A DNA stretch of 40,602 bases from Larkinella humicola (GTDB lineage Bacteria > Bacteroidota > Bacteroidia > Cytophagales > Spirosomataceae): positions 1 to 40,602 of the forward strand of contig NZ_VTWS01000015.1 in assembly GCF_008727875.1 (NCBI RefSeq), read 5' to 3'. The position numbers and the translations under genes are program-made. Positions 1-8,454 of this stretch are shown one piece after another. Every line of letters begins with the position of its first letter. Positions within the stretch are counted from its first letter, which is position 1. The notes beneath the pieces were generated by a model. The model searched no databases. It saw only the letters and a program-made list of their open reading frames with translations, and was not told the DNA's origin.

Positions 1-256
1 CACCCTGCAGTCTGTCGGGCACCCTGACGGCGTCTCAGACGGCGGTGTGTTCGGGGGGTAGTGTGGTGTTGACGGCCAGTGCGAGCAATGCGGTAGGGAA
101 TGTGACTTATCAATGGAGTGGTGGTTTGGGCAGCGGCAGCAGTGTGACGGTATCGAACCTGACGACGACGAGCACCTATACGGTGGTGATTACCGACGGG
201 GCGGGTTGCAGTGTAACCAAAACCGTCACGGTAACGGTGAATCCGGTTCCGGTGGT
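1..256 (+). repeat. Direct repeat copy 1 within adhesin gene
   Basis: This stretch recurs at 502-757 with an offset of 501 bp. Only four differences were seen over 256 bp, and all four are synonymous (for example GGG/GGA in Asp-Gly-Ala). It encodes the end of one module and a complete Ig-like module containing CSGGSVVLTAS and WSGGLGSGSS. The window opens inside the repeat, so further copies may lie upstream. Confidence 0.95.
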
Positions 257-3200
257 GAGTCAGGTGTCTTCTTCCACCACCTGCGTAGGCACGGCGGTGC
301 AGATCTCACTCAACCTGAGTGCTTCGGGCGGTGTTTCCTACGTTTGGAAAGGCCCCAACGGCTACAGCAGCACGCAGCAGAATCCGGTGATCAATAATGC
401 GACGAGTGCTAACAATGGCACGTACAGTGTGACGGTGACCAGCGGCAGCGGGTGTACGGCGGTGGGTAGCACATCGGTGGTGGTGGGCACGTGTCCCAAT
501 CCACCCTGCAGTCTGTCGGGCACCCTGACGGCGTCTCAGACGGCGGTGTGTTCGGGGGGTAGTGTGGTGTTGACGGCCAGTGCGAGCAATGCGGTAGGGA
601 ATGTGACTTATCAATGGAGTGGTGGTTTGGGCAGCGGCAGCAGTGTGACGGTATCGAACCTGACGACGACGAGCACCTATACGGTGGTGATTACCGACGG
701 AGCGGGTTGCAGTGTAACCAAAACTGTCACGGTAACAGTGAATCCGGTCCCGGTGGTAACCTTGGTGACAACTACCAATCCAACTTCTTGTACGGGTAAC
801 CATGATGGAAGTATTACGATAGGAAATTTGACTGCCAATCAAACCTATGTAGTCAATTACAAACGGGACAATGGCGAGGTGGTAACCCAAACCATGAATG
901 CGGGTGGTAATGGACAACTTACTTTAAACGATCTCACCGCCGGATCGTACAGTCTCACGGTTTCAGTAGGTGGTTGTAGCGGTGAGCCGCTGACGACAAC
1001 GTTAGTGAACCCAGGCCTACCGGAAAAACCGCAGATAACAGTTTTGCCTTCTGTAACCAGTTGTTTGGGCGGAACTGTAACCCTAACGGCCACCGGTGTT
1101 AACGGGGCTAGCTTCCAGTGGACAGGCTCCGGCTTGTCGTCGCCAACGGGTTCTGTAGTAACCGTTACCCCGTCGGTTGTCGGGAGTTTGGTTTATTCCG
1201 TAACACAAACCGTAAATGGCTGCCAAAGTCCAGCATCGGAAAGTGTGACCATCACTGGAGTTGAGTGTACAACCTGCGTAGCACCAACTCCGACCCTAAC
1301 GTGTACGACCACTGACATTTGTCCGGGCGATGCCGTTGAATTGCACGCATCTGATTGTGCGGGAGTTATTGTTTGGTCGACAGGCGCTACGGGACAAAGT
1401 CTCATCGTATCACCTTTTACATCAACGACCTACACCGCCCACTGTCAATTGCCGAACTGCATCAGTGCACCTTCGAAAGCGATTGTGATCCGTGTTTCTG
1501 ACCCCAAACCACCAACGATTACGGCCAATGCGGTTGATGTTTGTGTCGGAGGAACGGTTAGTTTGACTGCCACTGGCTGTGAAGGGAAAGTAATCTGGTC
1601 AACAGGAGCAACCGGGTCGGTGCTAACCGTTACGCCGGATGGGCCTACTACCTATTACGCCAATTGCCGCATTCACAATTGCATCAGTGGACCGTCGCAG
1701 GGAATAACGATCCGAACAGGTCCAATCCCGAGACCGCACATAAGCAGCAGTACCAATACTGTATGTCCAGGAGAGAATGCCGTTCTGACAGTTTCAAATT
1801 GCACTGGCATTCCGATGTGGTCGACGGGTGAGACAACGGCAACGATTGTTGTGGCACCAAACGAAACCACTTCCTACACGGTAGTCTGTAAGCAGGGTTC
1901 CTGTATCAGTCAGGTGTCGGATGTCTATACCATTACAGTTGTGAAGCCACAGCCTCCGCAGGTCGACATCAGCGCTGACGTAGTTTGTCTGGGCGGTTCG
2001 GTACAGTTGACCGCCATGGGATGCTCCGGAACGGTAATCTGGTCTCACAATGCGACCGGTTCCAGTGTCAGCGTCATTCCAACCAGTAACGTAACGTATC
2101 GGGCTACCTGCAAAGTAGGAAATTGTTCGAGCGATCCGTCTCAGCCCCTTTCAGTGACGGTAGTTAATCCGGCGGCTCCCATTATCAAGTCGGACAAGAC
2201 GCTGATCTGTGCGGGAGAAGTCGTTACCCTGACGGCAGAAGGTTGTCGGGGCGGACAGGTTGTTTGGTCGAATGGTTCGACAGGCAATAACCTCACGGTT
2301 ATGCCGGGAGCAACCACCAACTACACCGCTCAATGTAAAGAATACAATTGCAGCAGTGTCGCGTCAAATGCGATCACGATCAATGTTACCAACAGCAACG
2401 CGCCAACGCCAACGGTTACGGCATCCGCAACGCTCATCTGCCAGGGTCAGCCAGTAACATTGACGGCAATGGGTTGCGATGGCGGAACGGTAATCTGGTC
2501 GACGAATGCGACAGGTAACAGCCTGGTGGTAAATCCAACGCAGACGACTGAATATTACGCGGCCTGTAAAATGAGTACAGGGTGTAATGGAACCCCCGCG
2601 AAAGTTACAGTGCAGGTTAATACTCCTGCCAAACCAACGATCCGGGTTTGTAAATGTACGGATGGACACATTTGTCCCGGTGACGAAATTCGTCTGACGG
2701 TAGAAGGTTGCAGTGGAGTACCCCTTTGGTCAAATGGCGCAACGACCACCAGTATTCTGGTCTCTCCGATTGAGACCACGGTTTATACGGTAGTTTGCCA
2801 AAACCTTCCCTGCACGAGTGCTCCTTCCGAAGCGTACACCGTGGTCGTTAACACGCCCGCTTCTCCGGTCGTATGGGCTTCTAAAACGGAAATCGAACCA
2901 GGCGAAACGGTTGTATTATCCGCTACGGGTTGCGTCGGCGGTCAGATAATTTGGTCGACAGGAGCAACGGGCAGCAGCATCGAAGTGAATCCAACGACAA
3001 CGACCAGTTATTATGCGCACTGCAAGATCAAGAGTTGTTTGGGCGAACCGACACCGATCATTGTCAAAATCAAGGGAGAGTGCGACGTTCCGGCCCCGCA
3101 GGTTTCCGCAACGACGCCAGCAGTTTGCTACGGCGGTTCCGTTACGCTGACGGCTACCGGGTGTACGAACGGTACAATCATCTGGTCGAATGGTGAAACG

Positions 3201-6200
3201 GGGAACAGTATAACCATCAACAACATTACCGGAAACCGCCCCTTCACCGCCATCTGTCAGGTGAATGAGGAATGCAAAAGTGTCGCATCAAATGCCATTA
3301 GCATATCAGTCGTCACGCTCAATCCGCCAACAATTGCAACCGATAAGCAGACACTTTGCCCGGGCGAAACGGCGAAACTGACTGCTGTTGGATGTCTGGG
3401 TACCGTAACCTGGTCGACGGGTGGAACGGGAACCAGCATCGAGATTCAGCCAGGAAGTACAACCGATTACTGGGCCACGTGTTCGTTGGGCAGTTGTGTC
3501 AGTGAGAAATCACCGCTGAGTAGGGTAAAAGTAGGTGCCCCGGTTTCGCCAACCATTACGGCCAATACAACAAATGTATGCTTCGGAGAGGCTGTAACGT
3601 TGACCGCTGCCGGTTGCCCGGATGGAACGGTGATCTGGTCAAACAATCAGGTCGGTTCTGTACTGCTCCTTTCTCCCGACGCAACGGCTACCTACTCGGC
3701 CATCTGTACGACATCGAATGCCTGTAAAAGCGGAAAATCGAATGAGCTGACGATATCGGTTTATCCGAAAGTGGCAAAACCGCAGGTTGTTAACCTGACG
3801 AACCAATGCCCCTTTGCTACGGCCGATTTAACGAAAGCAACCAGCAGTCCGGTGTCGCAGAGCGGCAGTGTGTTTGAGTTCTATACCAGTGCCACACCCG
3901 ATCCGGCCAGTAAGGTACCGAATCCGAAGTCGGTTGAGGCTGGCGCCTATTATGTTGTCGAGAAAACGGCAACCGGGTGCTACAGTGTGGCAAGTCCGGT
4001 TATGGTGGTCATTATCAATTGCAACGACGTTGATCTTTGTAAGACCAGTCCGGCAACAGCATCGGCGGGTTTGAATGCCACCATTTGTTCCGCAAAAGAA
4101 TACAAGCTGAATGGCGTTATTGGCGGGGCTGCCACCAGCGCGGTTTGGACGACCAGCGGGTCAGGTACGTTTGACAACGCATCTTTACTGGACGCAACCT
4201 ATAAACCGTCCCTGGCGGATGTCAATGCCGGGTTTGTTAACCTGACGTTCACTACGAATGACCCCGATGGAACCGGTCCCTGTCAGGCGGCTCAGTCATC
4301 CCTGAAACTGACGATTGAAGGCCTTAAAATTCAGCCAACCATTGAGCCTGTGAACGCGGTCGTATGCAACGGAGATTCCGTCTTGTTGCAGGCTTTGCCC
4401 GACGGTTATAAATACCTTTGGAATACGAAGGCCACAACGCAGAGTATTCTTGTAAAAACCAGCGGTACCTACTCCGTCCAGTTGGTCGATAGCAAGGGGT
4501 GCACATCCATACCCTCCGAAGGGGTGGTTGTAACAGTTAAAGCGCCGATCGAATCACCGATTGCGCCGATGATGGCCCGGAATGCGTGTCCGGGATCCAC
4601 CGTGGATCTAATTAAACTGGTTGAAAACGATCCGGTTACACCTGGTGGTAAATTTGAATTCCACATCTCGGACAACCCGGCCTCACCGGTTGTGATGCGC
4701 CCGGATTCGGTCGGTCGCGGGGTATTCTATGCCTTCGAGCGCAGCAACACGGGTTGCTACAGTGCGTCGACCATGATCGATGTGGCCATCTTTGACTGCA
4801 AGACAGACACTTGCCGGTCTGATCTATACGTCACGTACACGGTCGACAAGGAGCATCCGAAAGTGGGAGAGGTGGTGACGTTTGCCGTCAAGCTGGGCAA
4901 CAAGGGAGCATGCCCGGCCACGCACAGCGACATCCGGATTATTCTGCCGACCGGCTTGGAACTGGTATCACCGGGTAATCTGGTGGTCGATGCCCACGGC
5001 CACCTTGGGGCCTGGATTCCGGTTCTTTCGGCGAATGAAGAAATCACTTACTACTATTCCGTTCGCGTTCTAACCAAAGGGCCGATTGCCAATCTGGTAG
5101 AAATTACGTACCTCGACCAGGTGGATCCGATTTTGACCAATAACAAAGCCTCCATTATTATCGAGGACTATACGCCAACGCTGGCGATGAAAGTGGGGCT
5201 GGCGAAAGCACTTAAAGGGGTTCAACAGAAAGAAGAAAGCTTATTTGAGTTTACCTACGATCTGGCCATCACCAATTACAGTGACCAGGATGCTACGCAG
5301 GTTCAGGTGACGGACGACGTTCAGTCGGTCTTCGATCCTCATGTCATCGAATCCGTCGCTGCCTCCGTCGATCCGGCCTCATCGCTCAAATTGAACTTAG
5401 GCTATTCGGGCTGGGTTGGAAATACGCAGCTTCTGAACAGCGGAAGTGTCGTCAAGGCCGGCGCAACGGAGCACATTCTGTTGAAAGTTAATGTCCGGCT
5501 TCACCCGGATGGCAGCCTGACGAAAACGTTCCTGAACAAGGCCTACTTGCTGGCGAAGCTCAACGAACTGGAGGTCAACGACGCTTCGACAAACGGAGCC
5601 AGTGCCGATCCGGACCATGATGGCAACCCGAATAACAACAGCGAATCGACTCCGGGCAAATTTGATTCGGCACCACCGTCGCCGATTGGCGTTGCCCTGG
5701 CCGTAACGAACATTGTTCAGCAAGCTGACAGCAGTTACAACGTAACGCTGAAAGTAACCGTTAAAAATTACGGTACGGCTGACCTGAAGCAGGTGCAATT
5801 GTCCGATAGTCTGGTGTCAGGCTTTACGGCTCCGGTTTCCTATAGTGTGGTGAGTCCGCCGATAGTGGGTGCCGGAAGCACGCTGAAACCGAACGCCAAT
5901 TACAACGGCAGTGATCTGTCATCGCTGCTGGATGGGGCCAACAGCAGCCTGGCGGCTGGTGCGTCCGACACCGTTTTGGTGACGATCAATGTCAAACCCA
6001 CCGGTGAGATGGGGCCGTTCTACACGCAGGTCGTTGGGTCAGGGGTTCATGCGGATTCTCTCGTGAAGGATTTGTCAAACAATGGGTTTAACCCGGCACC
6101 CATTGGGAGCGTGCCTACCGGATTCCGGTTCGATCTGCCGCCTTCTCTCTTGGGCGTAGCCAAATCGGTCAGCAAACTCGAAGACCTGGGATCGGGAGTC

Positions 6201-7424
6201 TATAACGTCACCTATACCATTAAGCTGACAAACCTTGGCTCGGATGATCTGAAGAATGTTCAGGTCGTTGATAACCTGACCGAAACCTTCGGCAATGATG
6301 TGCTGATTGGCCCCGGCAAACCAGCCCTGTCGGCGGAGGCCGGTTTGACGGTGGACACGACGTATACCGGTCAAGGAATGTTGACTCATCTTCTGGTCGA
6401 CTCCCTGAGTACCTTGCCGAGAGGAGCTTCCCGCAGTGTCAACCTGACCGTACGGGTCGATGTCCGCAACAGCCCCAAAAATGTCTACCACAACAGTGCC
6501 ATTGCCAATGCGGTAACGCTGGTAGGTAATACGATGCTGACCGACACCTCGACGGCTGGTTCCAATGTTGATCCGGACAATGACCTTGATCCCAGAAACA
6601 ACAACACGCCAACCGCAGTGACCCTTCTCGGCTTGCCGGTGATACCAAAAATTGGGGTAGCGATGGCCGTGAAGGACACGACGCGGCAAACCGATGGCAG
6701 CTACAACGTGACGTATCAGATTATTGTGAAGAACTACGGATCGATGGACTTCACGAACGTACAGGTGAGCGATCAACTGTCGGAGGTGTTCAATACCACC
6801 ACCGGAGCTACCTACAGCGTGGTTGGAACACCGGTTATTGCAGCGGGAAGCGGTTTGCAAAGCAACAGCAGTTTCAACGGCAATTCCAGTGCGGCCCTTT
6901 TGGCAACAGGAAGCAACCTGGCAGCCGGGAAGAGCGACACCCTGTTGCTGACCCTGAATGTGAAAACCGACGGCCGGACGACACCGTATCTGAATACCGT
7001 GTATGCGAAAGCCATAGCGGGTGCCGATACTGTCAGCGATACCTCGACCGATGGTTTTGAACCGGATCTGAATGGGAACAATGATCCGACGGAAGCCGAT
7101 GAACGCGTGGCAACCCCCTTGAGGTTCAATCCGAATACCAACGAGGTGATGATTCCGGAAGGATTCTCACCCAACGGGGATAATATCAATGATTTGTTTG
7201 TCATTCGAAATACGGGTGGGGCCACCGTCATTCTGGAAGTGTTCAACCGTTGGGGCAACACGGTGTACCGGAACCACGATTACAAGAACGACTGGGACGG
7301 ATCGACCAATACCGGGGTGCGGATTGGCTCGAGTTCGAAAGGATTACCGGATGGTACTTATTTCTACATCGTTGAGTTGAGCGATGGCCGCAAGTTTATA
7401 CGATACATGACGATTAATCGCTAA
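3..7424 (+). CDS. Giant T9SS type B surface adhesin, 5' end outside window
   Basis: The reading frame is open from the first bases, so at least 2,473 residues of a larger secreted protein are present. Residues before about nt 1270 hold Ig/PKD-like modules. Eleven tandem Ig-like repeats of about 75 residues follow (nt ~1290-3770), each with a WSxxxTG core and usually four cysteines. Next come two CY(S)-ending modules around a PKD-like one (~3770-4800), a DUF11-like domain (~4815-5160), and four modules of about 160 residues beginning near 5190, 5685, 6148 and 6640. These are joined by Asp/Asn-rich loops such as DPDHDGNPNNN, which could bind calcium. The end (~7145-7421) is a CHU_C / gliding-motility C-terminal domain (EGFSPNGDNINDLF, NRWGNTVY, DGTYFYIV), the signal for type B T9SS export. 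By family, it should be a cell-surface fibre for adhesion or gliding, comparable to SprB. Its ligand is unknown. The next gene, a PorP/SprF protein, starts 5 bp downstream. Confidence 0.9.
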   Translation, partial: PCSLSGTLTASQTAVCSGGSVVLTASASNAVGNVTYQWSGGLGSGSSVTVSNLTTTSTYTVVITDGAGCSVTKTVTVTVNPVPVVSQVSSSTTCVGTAVQISLNLSASGGVSYVWKGPNGYSSTQQNPVINNATSANNGTYSVTVTSGSGCTAVGSTSVVVGTCPNPPCSLSGTLTASQTAVCSGGSVVLTASASNAVGNVTYQWSGGLGSGSSVTVSNLTTTSTYTVVITDGAGCSVTKTVTVTVNPVPVVTLVTTTNPTSCTGNHDGSITIGNLTANQTYVVNYKRDNGEVVTQTMNAGGNGQLTLNDLTAGSYSLTVSVGGCSGEPLTTTLVNPGLPEKPQITVLPSVTSCLGGTVTLTATGVNGASFQWTGSGLSSPTGSVVTVTPSVVGSLVYSVTQTVNGCQSPASESVTITGVECTTCVAPTPTLTCTTTDICPGDAVELHASDCAGVIVWSTGATGQSLIVSPFTSTTYTAHCQLPNCISAPSKAIVIRVSDPKPPTITANAVDVCVGGTVSLTATGCEGKVIWSTGATGSVLTVTPDGPTTYYANCRIHNCISGPSQGITIRTGPIPRPHISSSTNTVCPGENAVLTVSNCTGIPMWSTGETTATIVVAPNETTSYTVVCKQGSCISQVSDVYTITVVKPQPPQVDISADVVCLGGSVQLTAMGCSGTVIWSHNATGSSVSVIPTSNVTYRATCKVGNCSSDPSQPLSVTVVNPAAPIIKSDKTLICAGEVVTLTAEGCRGGQVVWSNGSTGNNLTVMPGATTNYTAQCKEYNCSSVASNAITINVTNSNAPTPTVTASATLICQGQPVTLTAMGCDGGTVIWSTNATGNSLVVNPTQTTEYYAACKMSTGCNGTPAKVTVQVNTPAKPTIRVCKCTDGHICPGDEIRLTVEGCSGVPLWSNGATTTSILVSPIETTVYTVVCQNLPCTSAPSEAYTVVVNTPASPVVWASKTEIEPGETVVLSATGCVGGQIIWSTGATGSSIEVNPTTTTSYYAHCKIKSCLGEPTPIIVKIKGECDVPAPQVSATTPAVCYGGSVTLTATGCTNGTIIWSNGETGNSITINNITGNRPFTAICQVNEECKSVASNAISISVVTLNPPTIATDKQTLCPGETAKLTAVGCLGTVTWSTGGTGTSIEIQPGSTTDYWATCSLGSCVSEKSPLSRVKVGAPVSPTITANTTNVCFGEAVTLTAAGCPDGTVIWSNNQVGSVLLLSPDATATYSAICTTSNACKSGKSNELTISVYPKVAKPQVVNLTNQCPFATADLTKATSSPVSQSGSVFEFYTSATPDPASKVPNPKSVEAGAYYVVEKTATGCYSVASPVMVVIINCNDVDLCKTSPATASAGLNATICSAKEYKLNGVIGGAATSAVWTTSGSGTFDNASLLDATYKPSLADVNAGFVNLTFTTNDPDGTGPCQAAQSSLKLTIEGLKIQPTIEPVNAVVCNGDSVLLQALPDGYKYLWNTKATTQSILVKTSGTYSVQLVDSKGCTSIPSEGVVVTVKAPIESPIAPMMARNACPGSTVDLIKLVENDPVTPGGKFEFHISDNPASPVVMRPDSVGRGVFYAFERSNTGCYSASTMIDVAIFDCKTDTCRSDLYVTYTVDKEHPKVGEVVTFAVKLGNKGACPATHSDIRIILPTGLELVSPGNLVVDAHGHLGAWIPVLSANEEITYYYSVRVLTKGPIANLVEITYLDQVDPILTNNKASIIIEDYTPTLAMKVGLAKALKGVQQKEESLFEFTYDLAITNYSDQDATQVQVTDDVQSVFDPHVIESVAASVDPASSLKLNLGYSGWVGNTQLLNSGSVVKAGATEHILLKVNVRLHPDGSLTKTFLNKAYLLAKLNELEVNDASTNGASADPDHDGNPNNNSESTPGKFDSAPPSPIGVALAVTNIVQQADSSYNVTLKVTVKNYGTADLKQVQLSDSLVSGFTAPVSYSVVSPPIVGAGSTLKPNANYNGSDLSSLLDGANSSLAAGASDTVLVTINVKPTGEMGPFYTQVVGSGVHADSLVKDLSNNGFNPAPIGSVPTGFRFDLPPSLLGVAKSVSKLEDLGSGVYNVTYTIKLTNLGSDDLKNVQVVDNLTETFGNDVLIGPGKPALSAEAGLTVDTTYTGQGMLTHLLVDSLSTLPRGASRSVNLTVRVDVRNSPKNVYHNSAIANAVTLVGNTMLTDTSTAGSNVDPDNDLDPRNNNTPTAVTLLGLPVIPKIGVAMAVKDTTRQTDGSYNVTYQIIVKNYGSMDFTNVQVSDQLSEVFNTTTGATYSVVGTPVIAAGSGLQSNSSFNGNSSAALLATGSNLAAGKSDTLLLTLNVKTDGRTTPYLNTVYAKAIAGADTVSDTSTDGFEPDLNGNNDPTEADERVATPLRFNPNTNEVMIPEGFSPNGDNINDLFVIRNTGGATVILEVFNRWGNTVYRNHDYKNDWDGSTNTGVRIGSSSKGLPDGTYFYIVELSDGRKFIRYMTINR
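502..757 (+). repeat. Direct repeat copy 2 within adhesin gene
   Basis: This is the second copy of the module at 1-256. The copies are separated by a different Ig-like module (about 257-501, with VSYVWKGPNGY), so the duplicated unit is probably a two-module block of 501 bp (167 codons). The near identity at DNA level contrasts with the strongly diverged repeats further 3', which indicates recent duplication or gene conversion. Confidence 0.95.
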
Positions 7425-7429
7425 AAACA

Positions 7430-8419
7430 ATGATACGCAATTTTACCAGAAAGCTCGGAAAAGTAGCACTACTGCTGGTTGGGATAGCCGGGGGTAGCCA
7501 GGTTCAGGCGCAGCAGGACCACATGTTTTCGCAGTATATGTTCAACATGATGGCCATGAATCCCGCCTATGCCGGAAGTCGCGATGTGCTGAGTATGACC
7601 GCGTTGTATCGGAACCAGTGGGGGGGCATTGAAGGTGCCCCGCAGACCACCACCTTCACGATCGATATGCCCGTCAACCGGGAACGGATTGGCATCGGTT
7701 TGCAATTGTTCAACGACCGGATTGGCGAATACAGCACCACCGGTGCGTATGCCTCGTACGCATTTCGGATCAAAGTGGGGAGCCGCTCGACCCTGGGACT
7801 GGGAATTCAGGCGGGCGCTAGCAGCTTTCAGGCCGACCTCTCCAAAGTCAAAACCGATCAAGGGAGCGATCCGGCTTTTGCGCAGAACATCTCTAAAATT
7901 CTACCCAACTTTGGTACCGGTATTTATTTGAGCAACGACCGGTCGTACATTGGCGTTTCGGTACCGCAGTTGATTAAAAATCGCCTAACAGATTATAGTT
8001 ATGGCTTACAAAAATCCACACAGCGCCGTCATGCCTATGCCGTGGCCGGTTTTGTCGTTCGGTTAAGTCCGGTATTGAAATTGAAGCCTTCTACGCTGGT
8101 GAAATACGTGGAAGGCGCTCCGCTGGGCATTGACGGAAACTTGAACCTCTGGATTGCAGATCGTATTTCCATCGGTACGTCCTACCGCCGGAATCAGTTT
8201 AACAGCTACGAAAGTGCCCTTGATAATGGCGAAGTCTATAATCAGGATGCGATTGTTGGCATTGTCGAAGTGCAATTGTCGGACCAGTTGCGCCTGGGTT
8301 ATGCGTATGATCAGATGCTGAATAAACTGAAAACCTTCAAGCTGCCTTCCCACGAAATCATGATTCGGTATGAACTCGGCTTTGGTAAAAACAAAATTTT
8401 AACGCCCCGGTATTTCTAG
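7430..8419 (+). CDS. PorP/SprF family type IX secretion membrane protein (first copy)
   Basis: A 329-residue protein with an N-terminal signal peptide ending near VQAQQ. It then carries the family signature: QYMFN about residue 37 followed by NPAYAGS. The rest alternates amphipathic strands, as expected of an outer-membrane beta-barrel. PorP/SprF proteins are known partners of type B T9SS substrates: SprF is required for SprB secretion in Flavobacterium. The start lies 5 bp after the adhesin stop, so translational coupling with that substrate is likely. A paralogue lies at 10864-11787. The specific pairing with this adhesin is an inference from position. Confidence 0.93.
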   Translation: MIRNFTRKLGKVALLLVGIAGGSQVQAQQDHMFSQYMFNMMAMNPAYAGSRDVLSMTALYRNQWGGIEGAPQTTTFTIDMPVNRERIGIGLQLFNDRIGEYSTTGAYASYAFRIKVGSRSTLGLGIQAGASSFQADLSKVKTDQGSDPAFAQNISKILPNFGTGIYLSNDRSYIGVSVPQLIKNRLTDYSYGLQKSTQRRHAYAVAGFVVRLSPVLKLKPSTLVKYVEGAPLGIDGNLNLWIADRISIGTSYRRNQFNSYESALDNGEVYNQDAIVGIVEVQLSDQLRLGYAYDQMLNKLKTFKLPSHEIMIRYELGFGKNKILTPRYF

Positions 8420-8454
8420 GACCGACCGGAACCGCTGCCAAATTAACCCAAACC

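Noticed and set aside
1290-3770. CRISPR-like array of regular repeats
   Set aside because: The period of about 225 bp lies in one open frame and encodes Ig-like domains; no short identical repeats with unique spacers exist.
6075-6860. 261-residue open frame on the minus strand inside the adhesin gene
   Set aside because: It is antisense to well-defined repeat modules, has no recognisable domain and reflects the codon bias of the real gene.
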